IMG/VR virus record: IMGVR_UViG_3300045996_001670
Span: 1-26,803 of that record
DNA from: a virus
DNA: 26,803 bases
Reading direction: 5' to 3' (one strand)
Below, piece after piece: positions 15,522 to 22,220 of this stretch. Every line of letters starts with the position of its first letter. The stretch's first letter is position 1. The translations under genes were made by a program, and so were the position numbers. The notes beneath the pieces are model-generated. The model saw nothing but the letters and a program-made list of their open reading frames with translations, did not search any database and was not told the DNA's origin.

Positions 15522-17017
15522 TACCAGGCTCCTTCTGCCGAGCGACGCCTACGGCCGTGCTGGGCAATCATTTCGGTGATTGTTTGCTGGGCCGGCCACT
15601 TTGGCTTGGCGGCAGCAGGCTTGTCTTTGACGAATGGCCTCGACATGCACGCATAGCGCGTCTCGTCGGCCGCGTGATCCTCGGCATCGGTGTCGATGTC
15701 CTCGGGCCGAAGGTCGTCATGCTGCAACGCCGGTATGGTCCGAATCGTGTGCTCGCAGGTGCTGAAGAAATACAGCATCGGCTGGCCGGTATCCCACAGC
15801 ACCGAATTCGTCTGCTCATCGCGAGCGCAGGTGCCGACCAGGCGGGCACGCAGCTGATCCCAGCCGCCGAGCGAGCCCTTGCGCGCGACACGCTTGTTGT
15901 CAGCCTCGCGCCACTCCACCGGGTACATGTCCTCAGCGATGCTCGGGCCACCGTCCACAGCGAACGCCGCAGGGTCAAGCACCCAGTCCTGACACTCGCC
16001 GGGCAGCTCGCGCTCCTTGATGCCGCGGCCGACTTCCTTCGCCGTCATCTTCAAGCCCTGGTTGGGGATGTAGCGCCCCTTCTCGTCCTTCGCGCAGCCG
16101 TACCACTCTCGGTACTTGATCAGCGCGCCACGCGGAAAGCGCCTGTCTTCGCCGTCGGCCACGGCATACCAGCCGATGGAGAACGGTCGCGCGCTACCCC
16201 AGTCGCCAGCTCGAATGCGGGTCCAGTGGGCCGGGATCTCAAACGGCGCAACGACATGGCGCTCCAAGCTGAACTCAGGAAAGAACGCCCCGGCGATGAC
16301 CGACCAGTCCCCCTCGAGCCAGGCTCGCACCAGCGCTTCGTTTCCTACTCGGAACAGGTTGGCAACGTACTGGCTTCCAAGGTACCGGTTGTCATTGACC
16401 TTGCTCGGGATGAACACCCGGCGCGTGGTCAGCATCTCGCCGTTGAACGGATTTTTGAACTGGTCCTCGAAGATGTGCATCCCGCGTGGATGCGTGTCCA
16501 AGCGATAGCGGGCCTTCACCCACTGATGCCCAGGGCCGCCAGGGTTGCACGTACCCTTCATCTGGCAGGGTACTCCATGCCCGCTGCGTAGCGTCGCCTG
16601 GAGCTTGTTGATAGGCGTCTCGCTCGGGAACGTGCCCATCTCCTCGGGGTAGATGCGCGTGTAACTGTGGCCCTGGTAGGCGTCCGCATCGCTATCGTTC
16701 TCAAGGTAGGCGAACCTCCAGCGCCCGCCCTTGGGCCCCACGAACATGCTGTCCTTGGTCTTCCACTCGTAGCCGAGCGGCGTCATGACCATCTTGGCCC
16801 GTTCCATCAGCTCGACGAGCTCGGTGCGCTGCTTGCGTACGGCCAGTGCGATTGCACACTCGCCGTACTGGTGCTCGTGGTTGATGAAGTCGCCAATCAC
16901 GCCGTCAGACTTGCCGCCGCCGCGCGCACCACCGAACGCAACGTCTTCAACCGGGCAGGTAATGAACTTCGCCTGCTGCGGCTGCGGCTCCCAGATTACT
17001 TTGATCTCTCTAGCCAA
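15521..17017 (-). CDS. terL: Terminase large subunit
   Basis: 498 residues with a TTG start at 17017, overlapping the small subunit gene by 22 bp; AAGGA lies 9 nt upstream. ATPase domain: adenine-binding Gln near PQPQQAKF (12-18), Walker A GGARGGGKS (29-37), Walker B-like RIYPEEMGTF (121-130), coupling motif CNPGG (157-161). Nuclease domain with acidic residues at GDWGS (D272), WVLDPAAF (D348) and the DAEDHAADETRY segment near the C-terminus. All motifs of a working packaging motor are present. By family it cuts concatemeric DNA and pumps it through the portal. The basic tail (QHGRRRRSAEG) could contact the portal or DNA. Confidence 0.95.
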   Translation of the reverse strand: MAREIKVIWEPQPQQAKFITCPVEDVAFGGARGGGKSDGVIGDFINHEHQYGECAIALAVRKQRTELVELMERAKMVMTPLGYEWKTKDSMFVGPKGGRWRFAYLENDSDADAYQGHSYTRIYPEEMGTFPSETPINKLQATLRSGHGVPCQMKGTCNPGGPGHQWVKARYRLDTHPRGMHIFEDQFKNPFNGEMLTTRRVFIPSKVNDNRYLGSQYVANLFRVGNEALVRAWLEGDWSVIAGAFFPEFSLERHVVAPFEIPAHWTRIRAGDWGSARPFSIGWYAVADGEDRRFPRGALIKYREWYGCAKDEKGRYIPNQGLKMTAKEVGRGIKERELPGECQDWVLDPAAFAVDGGPSIAEDMYPVEWREADNKRVARKGSLGGWDQLRARLVGTCARDEQTNSVLWDTGQPMLYFFSTCEHTIRTIPALQHDDLRPEDIDTDAEDHAADETRYACMSRPFVKDKPAAAKPKWPAQQTITEMIAQHGRRRRSAEGAW

Positions 17018-17367
17018 TCGTCAGCATCCTTCACAGGGGCTGGCATGTGGGCGACGTAGCTAACGGCAATCTCGCCATCGAGCTTCACTTCGCTGCGAGC
17101 GAGCTTGGGCACGTGATACTCGAGCAGATCTCGGACCATGTTGAAAGCCTTCTCCGGATCTGGCTTGATGATGAAGCGGCCCTTCTTTGGGGCTCCAGTA
17201 TCATCCAACTCCGGCACGCCTTCCGCGATCTGATCGAGCCAGCCCTGCAGTCTGTCTGCATTGCTGTTCACGAAATCTGCAACAGCGATTCTACCGTCTG
17301 TTGTAGCACGATTGGGAGTACCTTTTACACGACCGCCGTATCTTTTATGTCCCTTCGGTGCTGGCAT
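16996..17367 (-). CDS. Terminase small subunit-like protein
   Basis: 123 residues, ATG at 17367 with GGAAG upstream. The N-terminus is basic with GGRVKGTPNRATTD, the conserved G-G-R-x-K-G-T-P-N-(K/R) motif seen at the start of small terminase-like proteins, probably a DNA contact. A helical core follows (VADFVNSNADRLQGWLDQIA; PEKAFNMVRDLLEYHVPKLA) and a C-terminal region rich in Lys/Asp/Glu. It overlaps the large subunit start by 22 bp, so the two are made together. By family it recognises the packaging site and loads the large subunit. Recognition motif and position both fit. Confidence 0.85.
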   Translation of the reverse strand: MPAPKGHKRYGGRVKGTPNRATTDGRIAVADFVNSNADRLQGWLDQIAEGVPELDDTGAPKKGRFIIKPDPEKAFNMVRDLLEYHVPKLARSEVKLDGEIAVSYVAHMPAPVKDADDWLERSK

Positions 17368-17381
17368 GAAACTACTTCCAA

Positions 17382-17777
17382 CTACTCTTGTTTAGAAGAC
17401 AAGTCAGGATGCTGATTCCCCACCGCCACATTGGTCGCCGTGTACTGCGCTACTGACTGCACCGCGTTGATGGTGACGAACTCGATGCACCTGGCGACAT
17501 CGGTCTTGCCTTCGATGCGGACGGCTGCGCGCGCCTGCTCGAGCGTCTGGCCGTGCTTGGTGCGCAGGATCTCGATGGCCTTGGCTTCCAGCTTGGGGAT
17601 GTCGGCGACTTCGATCTCGAGGATGAGCGTGGAGGTGTGCTTGGCGCCGAATGCAGGGTGCTCCTCAGCACTCGCCAACTTGGCGCCAGCGATCATGCCA
17701 AGCATGAAGATCACGATCGCTGCCAGCGCATATTCCAGCGGCCCCAGTTTGAATCCTGAGATTTCTTCGTCTTGCAT
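17382..17777 (-). CDS. Single-pass membrane protein of unknown function
   Basis: 131 residues from the ATG at 17777, chosen for AGGAG 6 nt upstream (a start at 17804 lacks one). A hydrophobic helix spans about residues 15-36 (YALAAIVIFMLGMIAGAKLA), with a short negatively charged N-terminus, so the rest probably faces the periplasm. The soluble part is helical/beta with KLEAKAIEILRTKHGQTLEQ and DVARCIEFVTINAVQSVAQY. No lysis-type motif (no SAR/signal arrangement, no second helix) is seen, so holin is not claimed. It stands alone between the late-type HTH gene and the terminase genes. Confidence 0.75.
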   Translation of the reverse strand: MQDEEISGFKLGPLEYALAAIVIFMLGMIAGAKLASAEEHPAFGAKHTSTLILEIEVADIPKLEAKAIEILRTKHGQTLEQARAAVRIEGKTDVARCIEFVTINAVQSVAQYTATNVAVGNQHPDLSSKQE

Positions 17778-17800
17778 CAAAGTCTCCTGTTGCTGAAAGT

Positions 17801-18139
17801 TCAAAGGCCGCGACTCGGGGCAGTTCCGGGACGCAGGTCTGTAACGGCTGCCCGGTTACTGGATCTGTCGCGGCCTTTGGTGTGGTTGCTGGCTGCATAC
17901 AGCGCGACCAGCTGAAAGTTGGTACCGAGGTTTAGGCGCTCGCGAGCGATGCGCATCTGCGTGATGACGGTGCGGAAGTCCTTGCCGAGCTTTTCGGCGA
18001 TCTTCCTGATGCTCATGCCTTTGGCGGCGAGCGCGAGTATCTTCTGCTCGGCCTGGGTGATGTAGCTGCTACCCAGTGGCACGCGCTTATCGGCCATCCG
18101 TGGTGGAGCTTTGCCGCAGTACTTGCAGGCTGTGCTCAA
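17801..18139 (-). CDS. Small LuxR/GerE-type helix-turn-helix protein with N-terminal CxxC
   Basis: 112 residues from a TTG at 18139 overlapping the upstream stop (TTGA), with GGAGG 5 nt upstream. Residues 5-8 are CKYC, a possible half zinc knuckle. Residues 28-82 read ITQAEQKILALAAKGMSIRK, IAEKLGKDFRTVITQMRIAR and ERLNLGTNFQLVALYA, the LuxR-type HTH (first helix after TxxEQxILxLxAxG, recognition helix TVxxxxxxxRxxL, closing N-x-x-Q-L-V-A). No receiver or ligand domain is present. Lying just before the membrane protein and terminase genes it could be the switch to late transcription, an inference. C-terminal 25 residues are basic and disordered. Confidence 0.85.
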   Translation of the reverse strand: MSTACKYCGKAPPRMADKRVPLGSSYITQAEQKILALAAKGMSIRKIAEKLGKDFRTVITQMRIARERLNLGTNFQLVALYAASNHTKGRDRSSNRAAVTDLRPGTAPSRGL

Positions 18140-18483
18140 GCGCTCCTCCCCGCCGCGCCGGGCGGTTGAAGTCTGCGATCAATGGCTGCTGCGAGCGCAA
18201 GTACGACCTCTTCACGAGTCGTGACCACGGGCGTCGATGTCTCCTCGATGAAGCGCATCTGCTGCTCCTGCCTGTTGCTGGTCTTGCGCGCGTGTTCGTT
18301 CGCAGTCCCGTCCTTGCGGCAGTACTCGGGATTCTTGATCTCGATGGACTGCCACAAGTCGTATCCGGGATGGTATGCAAAGCCATCGCAGGGCCACCCA
18401 GTCTGGTACCACTTCCAGCCGGCGGCATAGATGGTCTCCACGATCTCGCCTGCGTTGGCGTCGGTTTTGGCGGCGCGTCTCAC
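18136..18483 (-). CDS. VRR-NUC-like nuclease (PD-(D/E)XK fold)
   Basis: 115 residues, GTG at 18483 overlapping the upstream stop (GTGA); GGAG lies 5 nt before. The N-terminal DANAGEIVETIYAAGWKWYQ is the usual VRR-NUC opening (D-x-N-x-x-E-I-V), followed by G-Y-D42 and then E48-I-K50 (the WQSIEIKNPE segment), the acidic-Lys catalytic core, and a later NRQEQQMRFIEE helix with the Gln typical of the family. So the D/E-x-K triad is intact. By family these phage proteins are thought to be Holliday-junction or flap-type nucleases acting in recombination or before packaging; here it is close to the terminase genes. Substrate unproven. Confidence 0.75.
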   Translation of the reverse strand: MRRAAKTDANAGEIVETIYAAGWKWYQTGWPCDGFAYHPGYDLWQSIEIKNPEYCRKDGTANEHARKTSNRQEQQMRFIEETSTPVVTTREEVVLALAAAIDRRLQPPGAAGRSA

Positions 18484-18845
18484 ACTCGCTCCAGCCGAGA
18501 TACAGCGCGCTCGATGCGAGACATGGCCAGATCGGTGCAGTTGAAAGCGTTGTCCAGCCTGCCCGCTTCTCCAGAGCCACAAAGGGCGTTGACTGCGCCG
18601 CCTGTGCTTTCAGCGTCCTCGCCAAAGACTCGGTTTGCGATGCTCTCCAGGCGTTCGGCGAACGAGTACAGCGCGGCGCATCGATCCTGCAGGCGGGCCG
18701 ATGCGAGCGCGATGAAGGTTTCGTTGATCGGTGAAGGCACTGATGCCATCGACTGAAGCTTGATCGCCTCAGCCTTGGTGAGTTCTCCAAGGCTAGCGCG
18801 ATGAGCTGCACCAATGGCGTGGTCATATGGGTTGAACTGAGACAT
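18480..18845 (-). CDS. Hypothetical helical phage protein
   Basis: 121 residues; ATG with GGAG 5 nt upstream. All-helical appearance: HAIGAAHRASLGELTKAEAI, PINETFIALASARLQDRCAA and FAERLESIANRVFGEDAEST. Sequence contains a DRCAALYSFAERL segment typical of small phage proteins found in early-late border regions, but no named family is claimed. One other cysteine pair (ALCGSG and NCTD) is not arranged as a zinc site. Overlap with the nuclease gene suggests co-production. Confidence 0.75.
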   Translation of the reverse strand: MSQFNPYDHAIGAAHRASLGELTKAEAIKLQSMASVPSPINETFIALASARLQDRCAALYSFAERLESIANRVFGEDAESTGGAVNALCGSGEAGRLDNAFNCTDLAMSRIERAVSRLERV

Positions 18846-18853
18846 TGAAACTC

Positions 18854-19045
18854 CTATCGCAGCGGCTGCTGCGGTTGGGGGATTGAGGGAATATCGCTGG
18901 CCTTGAGGGCGCGGCTATAAGGCACATAGGTCCAGCGGACAGCCCATTGCTTGAGCTCGATGACGATGCGGCGCCGCCGGCCGCACGGCTGAACCCAACG
19001 GGCCAGAATGCATCGCGTTGTTTGACGGGCAAGCCATCGCCTCAT
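18854..19045 (-). CDS. Small basic hypothetical protein
   Basis: 63 residues from the ATG at 19045 overlapping the upstream stop (ATGA). Strongly basic and aromatic: MRRWLARQTTRCILARWVQP, CGRRRRIVIELKQWAVRWTY. The net positive charge suggests nucleic-acid or membrane contact, but there is no recognised motif. The stop lies 8 bp before the next gene. Kept as a gene because of the coupled start and the otherwise gapless operon. Confidence 0.6.
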   Translation of the reverse strand: MRRWLARQTTRCILARWVQPCGRRRRIVIELKQWAVRWTYVPYSRALKASDIPSIPQPQQPLR

Positions 19046-19398
19046 GAGCGCACCTGCCTGACGTACTCCATTGCATCGACGCCATCCCATGCGTTGCCGG
19101 CTACTTTGGCGAGAGCTTCAAAAGCATCGATTGGAGACCTACCCTCGCTATGGGTCGGGTTTTGAGAGATCTCGTCCGCCAGTGTTTCTGTCAACGATCT
19201 GGCGGCCCTTCCCTTCTCAATCCAAAACCCCGCCGCGTTCTTCAGATAGCCCTTGGCCAGCATCTGGTCGACCGTGAGGCAGCGCCGGTTGGCTCCACGC
19301 TCCTGCCAGTCACCGGCGCGATGCCGGTCGAAGATCGAAACCGAGTTGAAGTACTCGCCGCATCCGCTGCATCGACAACGATTCCCAGTCAGTCGCAT
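19042..19398 (-). CDS. FDXHR-type zinc-finger protein
   Basis: 118 residues. Zinc site C10-x2-C13 ... F23-D-R-H26-R ... C40: RCSGCGEYFNSVSIFDRHRA then a cysteine in NRRCLTV and the closing GYLKNAAGFWIEKG. This order (CxxC, FDxHR, later C, then a G-x-W) defines the FDXHR zinc-binding phage family. The C-terminal half is helical and acidic. Gene is part of the early operon; the family function is not established. Start ATG at 19398. Confidence 0.85.
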   Translation of the reverse strand: MRLTGNRCRCSGCGEYFNSVSIFDRHRAGDWQERGANRRCLTVDQMLAKGYLKNAAGFWIEKGRAARSLTETLADEISQNPTHSEGRSPIDAFEALAKVAGNAWDGVDAMEYVRQVRS

Positions 19399-19401
19399 GT
19401 C

Positions 19402-19641
19402 TCAGGCCTCCGTGTTGGTTGTTTGTGCCGCATGCCGCTCGCAGGCGGCCTTGCAGTTGGCCACGTCTAAACCCTGGTGCAAATGCTTGCTCTTGTGCGG
19501 CTCGCCGGCCCACGCGTTGTAGACCCAAATTCGGGCTGCACCGCGCGCGGCCGTGATCACATGGCCGAGGTTGGAGCGGGTCCGCGCATTCCCCGATTCC
19601 GTCAACCACGTCAGGCTCGGCAGTCCGTTGGAGCGGGTCAT
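19402..19641 (-). CDS. Small hypothetical protein
   Basis: 79 residues from the ATG at 19641 overlapping the upstream stop (ATGA). Middle segment reads LGHVITAARGAARIWVYNAW then AGEPHKSKHLHQGLDVANCK and AACERHAAQ. The cysteines and histidines near the end (CKAACERH) could bind metal but the pattern is short. No family recognised. Coupled on the upstream side; 3-bp gap to the FDXHR gene downstream. Confidence 0.65.
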   Translation of the reverse strand: MTRSNGLPSLTWLTESGNARTRSNLGHVITAARGAARIWVYNAWAGEPHKSKHLHQGLDVANCKAACERHAAQTTNTEA

Positions 19642-19844
19642 GGCTGCACCCCCGTGCCTCTGCAGTCGAAGCAAACCTTGGTGCCGCAGATCAGCGCTCG
19701 ATTGGGCACCAGGCCTCTACCCGCGCATGAGGTGCATGCTGGCTTGTCGAGCAGCTTCGCCATCTCCTCCATCCCCAAGAACCCACCGCCTCCCTGGCGG
19801 GCTCGGCGGGTCGCGGCGGCGGTCTTTTCGGGGCGTCGGGTCAT
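19638..19844 (-). CDS. DnaJ-type zinc-motif small protein
   Basis: 68 residues; ATG overlaps the previous stop (ATGA) and GGAG is 7 nt upstream. The C-terminal half has two CxxCxGxG units, CTSCAGRG (37-44) and CFDCRGTG (58-65), the zinc motif of DnaJ central domains. No J domain is present. N-terminal half is basic and Gly-rich. By comparison such stand-alone zinc modules are common in phage early operons; a chaperone-adaptor or nucleic-acid-binding role is speculation. Confidence 0.8.
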   Translation of the reverse strand: MTRRPEKTAAATRRARQGGGGFLGMEEMAKLLDKPACTSCAGRGLVPNRALICGTKVCFDCRGTGVQP

Positions 19845-20413
19845 GGCAGTCTCCTTTGGTGGACGGGCAGTTTTGGCGCTTCGCCAATCACTCCGCGGCC
19901 TCCAGCAAGTGGTGCGGCAATCGCAGTGAACTTCCCGTCGCGAAAGTTGATGCCAGGTGCAGGTGTGAGATGCGGCAGGGCTTGGCGGACGGTTTCGACG
20001 TCGTCCTGCTCCTCGTAAGCCTCCTTGAACCGTCGCTCGATGTGCGGCAGTGCGCTCTCGAGGTCTGCCATGGCGATCGCTCGGTATCCGCCGATGGCCA
20101 TCACAGCGCGCTCGATGGCGTCGTCCCAAACTTTGCCAGCGCGCCACTGCGGGCAGCGTCGAAGCGCCTCGGTCCAGGCCTCCCCGACTGTCGGCTTGGT
20201 GGCCTTTCGGAGTTCCTCGAAGTGAAACGGGCTCGGCATGAACTCGACGGAACTCGCCAGGTGCGATGCGGCCGTCACGAACTCCTCGATGGTCCAACCG
20301 CGCATCGATGACCACCAGATCTCGAGCGCCTCTGGCGTGAGCTCCTTGCCGGGCTTGACGGCTGCCAGTCCGGCGAGGGTTGCGACGAATTTTTTCCGGT
20401 CAGTGGCTTGCAT
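19841..20413 (-). CDS. Putative replication accessory/helicase-loader-like protein
   Basis: 190 residues; ATG at 20413, overlap of 14 bp with the DUF1376 gene. N-terminal region reads KFVATLAGLAAVKPGKELTP then EALEIWWSSMRGWTIEEFVT and AASHLASSVEFMPSPFHFEE, matching the pattern ELSxExLxLWWxxLxxYxxxxVxxAxxxxxxxxxFxPxPxxI found in phage proteins that follow a replication initiator and are often likened to lambda P or helicase loaders. The second half is helical (EAWTEALRRCPQWRAGKVWD). No Walker motif, so it is not a DnaC-type ATPase. Placed directly after the DUF1376 initiator-like protein, a loading role is plausible. Confidence 0.65.
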   Translation of the reverse strand: MQATDRKKFVATLAGLAAVKPGKELTPEALEIWWSSMRGWTIEEFVTAASHLASSVEFMPSPFHFEELRKATKPTVGEAWTEALRRCPQWRAGKVWDDAIERAVMAIGGYRAIAMADLESALPHIERRFKEAYEEQDDVETVRQALPHLTPAPGINFRDGKFTAIAAPLAGGRGVIGEAPKLPVHQRRLP

Positions 20414-21221
20414 CGTTGGCCTCCTGTTGCTCGAGCCACGTTTGCGCGGCGCTGATGTTTCGGTTCTGGCGTAGCTGGCCTCGGGTGGGCGGCGGCTGCC
20501 ACAGGTGTTCGAGATTTTCGTCAGCGTTCAGGAACGTGGCGGCTTGCTTGACGTGCTCGGCGCCTTCATCGCCCTTGGCTCGCACGAAGGCTGCGTAACG
20601 CCTGACCGCGGCTAGTATTTGCTCGTGGCTTTGGCCTGATTTCAGCCTACGCCGGTAGGTCTGCTCGGCCTGCTTCCAGCGTTGGTCACCGGCCCGTTTG
20701 GGGTAGGCCATGCGCACTTCCTCGAATCGATCCGGCAAGCGCGCGCCGCGCGTCAGCGCGGTATCTGTTTCTGACTCTGAGTTCTGACATCTGACGTCTG
20801 AAGTCTGACTAAGGTTTTGTGTGGGTTCCGAGTGGGTTTCTTTTGGAACCGACGAATAACCCAGTGGGTTTTCTGTGGGTTCTGTTTCGGTTTTGTTTTT
20901 CCTCGGTCTGCCGCCCTTCCCGCCGTTGTTTCGGTTTGCCTCGGCCTTCTTTCCGGAAGCGGCGATCTCGGCGTCACACCTCTTGTTGTGCCAGCCATCC
21001 GACTCGAGCGTGAAGAACTCCCGCAGCACCGACTCGACGGCTTCCCGCTCCTGCTTGGTGTTGGCTCTGATGAGCCGGCAGGCCTGACCAATCTCGCCAG
21101 GGATGGGCTGCTCGCGCCGGTAATAGAGGCGCATCAGGCGGGTGTATGCCATGTCCTCCAGCCATGACAGGTGCGCTGTGTCGCCGTCGTAATCGCCGAG
21201 GTAGTGCTTATAGAAGATCAT
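20400..21221 (-). CDS. DUF1376 (YdaU-like) replication protein
   Basis: 273 residues; ATG overlaps the upstream stop (ATGA). The first 95 residues give the DUF1376 signature: YKHYLGDYDGDTAHLSWLED, AYTRLMRLYYRREQPIPGE and FFTLESDGWHNKRCDAEIAA. A basic Gly/Asn/Lys linker (NNGGKGGRPRKNKTE) follows, then a helical C-terminus (RFEEVRMAYPKRAGDQRWKQ; QAEQTYRRRLKSGQSHEQIL) resembling the DNA-binding/loader half of phage replication proteins. Such proteins are found where lambda-like phages place gene O; it is therefore a candidate initiator. The origin may lie in the linker-coding region, which has locally T-rich sequence on the plus strand (20810-20910). Confidence 0.85.
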   Translation of the reverse strand: MIFYKHYLGDYDGDTAHLSWLEDMAYTRLMRLYYRREQPIPGEIGQACRLIRANTKQEREAVESVLREFFTLESDGWHNKRCDAEIAASGKKAEANRNNGGKGGRPRKNKTETEPTENPLGYSSVPKETHSEPTQNLSQTSDVRCQNSESETDTALTRGARLPDRFEEVRMAYPKRAGDQRWKQAEQTYRRRLKSGQSHEQILAAVRRYAAFVRAKGDEGAEHVKQAATFLNADENLEHLWQPPPTRGQLRQNRNISAAQTWLEQQEANDASH

Positions 21222-21463
21222 GGCTTCACCCGTGCCCAGCAGCTCAGACCGTCACAATTTGGCCCGCAAGGGCATTGATCGACAGGCGCCCGCTGTCCAG
21301 CGCGGTAACCGTTTCTCTCTGCCCAGATACCAACTTGCACGAGGTTCTCCATTCGAAGCTTGCTCTTGATGTTGTGCACGTGCTGCCACAGTGTGGATTG
21401 CGCGATCCCGAGTGACTCGGATATCCGCGCTTGAGGGAAACCTGAAACCATCATTGAAAGCAC
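21218..21463 (-). CDS. LuxR-type HTH protein, probably 5'-truncated
   Basis: The open reading from a GTG at 21463 gives 81 residues: VSGFPQARISESLGIAQSTL, WQHVHNIKSKLRMENLVQVG, IWAERNG, a LuxR-type HTH with the closing L-V-Q-V-G-I-W. The usual first helix (here LSERERQVLSMMVSG) is coded upstream in the same frame but its start is lost: the coupled ATG at 21565 is followed after three codons by TAA. From that TAA to 21463 there is no ATG, GTG or TTG. So either the gene is a pseudogene, or translation begins at this GTG and yields a shortened domain. Second of three LuxR-type HTH genes in the early operon; its C-terminus carries a Cys cluster (CPCGPNCDGLSC). Confidence 0.6.
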   Translation of the reverse strand: MLSMMVSGFPQARISESLGIAQSTLWQHVHNIKSKLRMENLVQVGIWAERNGYRAGQRAPVDQCPCGPNCDGLSCWARVKP

Positions 21464-21565
21464 CTGCCGCTCTCGCTCGGAGAGTTCTTTGGACGCAACC
21501 CGAGGTTTACGCCTCCATGTAGATTGCGTCTTGCCGATGCCGAGATCCTTGTATTAGACGCTCAT
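21464..21565 (-). other. In-frame 5' extension of the HTH gene, broken by TAA
   Basis: ATG at 21565 overlaps the HNH stop (ATGA) and is in frame with the HTH gene: M-S-V then TAA at 21554-21556, then YKDLGIGKTQSTWRRKPRVA and SKELSERERQV before the GTG at 21463. The last part is the missing first helix of the HTH domain, so the frame is genuine coding sequence. A single base change (for instance GAA to TAA) would explain the break. Confidence 0.6.
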
Positions 21566-22011
21566 TCTTTGGCCAGGTCTTTGTATTCGATCACCCCGAA
21601 CTGATCTCGCGCCTCTTCCACGGCTTCAGGCGAAACCCCAAGTGCCAACGCCACGCCTTCAACCGCCTCACGGCTTTGCACGCCGATGTATCGGACGCCG
21701 GCGGTCATTGTCAGGCCAGCGGCAAAGCCGCAAAGCTTGCTGATCTGATGCATGTCGAGATCGACGATGCACTTCAGGAGGAAGTTCTTCAGGTTGTGCC
21801 ACCTTTCGTGGCAACCGTCACACAAGCACGAGAGCTCGCTGAGTTCGTATTCCCAAGGAGCGTGCCCTTTGTGGTAGATCTTGTGGTGAGCGTGCAGCTG
21901 CTCGGTTGTCGAGCCGCACTCCTCACACTTGAAGCCAGCGCGCTCGAAGACCTCAAGGCGCTTGCGTTGCCACTCAGGCCGCTGCAGCAGTTTCCAGTAT
22001 TCATTGCTCAC
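21562..22011 (-). CDS. HNH endonuclease-like protein
   Basis: 149 residues; GTG at 22011 overlaps the upstream stop (GTGA). Zinc/nuclease motif: C29-EE-C32, LHAHH at 39-43 (catalytic His-His), WEYELSELSCLC (53-64) and C67-H68, i.e. the CxxC...HHxxY...ELxxLCxxCHxxxH form of HNH enzymes. The second half is a helical region with LDMHQISKLCGFAAGL and an unusual EAVEGVALALGVSPEAVEEA unit. HNH proteins in phages often act in packaging (near terminase) or as nicking enzymes; here it is in the early operon, so a DNA-processing role is possible. All zinc ligands and the HH pair are present. Confidence 0.85.
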   Translation of the reverse strand: MSNEYWKLLQRPEWQRKRLEVFERAGFKCEECGSTTEQLHAHHKIYHKGHAPWEYELSELSCLCDGCHERWHNLKNFLLKCIVDLDMHQISKLCGFAAGLTMTAGVRYIGVQSREAVEGVALALGVSPEAVEEARDQFGVIEYKDLAKE

Positions 22012-22220
22012 TTCCGCGCCCCCTGCTCGATCTGCCACTCGAGATCATTCGACCTGCGCAGTACTTCCTGATACTCGTTGGAGGTACCGAAACGGCGAAC
22101 GTGGTCGAGCTCGACGCGGGTCATGTTCAGCGCTGTCACGAGTTCCACATCGGGGACGTACTCCCGCAAATCCCGCGCCAGGGTCACGGCGTCTTGGAGT
22201 CCTGAAGCTAGAACCCGCAT
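22008..22220 (-). CDS. Small helical hypothetical protein
   Basis: 70 residues; ATG inside the end of the PP-loop gene (13-bp overlap), GGAGG 6 nt upstream. Acidic and helical: LQDAVTLARDLREYVPDVEL, ALNMTRVELDHVRRFGTSNE and EVLRRSNDLEWQIEQGARK. No motif recognised; the strong ribosome site and coupled overlaps support it as real. Confidence 0.7.
   Translation of the reverse strand: MRVLASGLQDAVTLARDLREYVPDVELVTALNMTRVELDHVRRFGTSNEYQEVLRRSNDLEWQIEQGARK

Noticed and set aside
15461-16591. 376-residue plus-strand ORF opposite the terminase gene
   Set aside because: Mirror of the large terminase with no domain of its own.
17382-17777. Holin or spanin for the membrane protein before terminase
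   Set aside because: Single membrane helix with a long soluble domain, no partner endolysin nearby and no lipobox; left as unknown.
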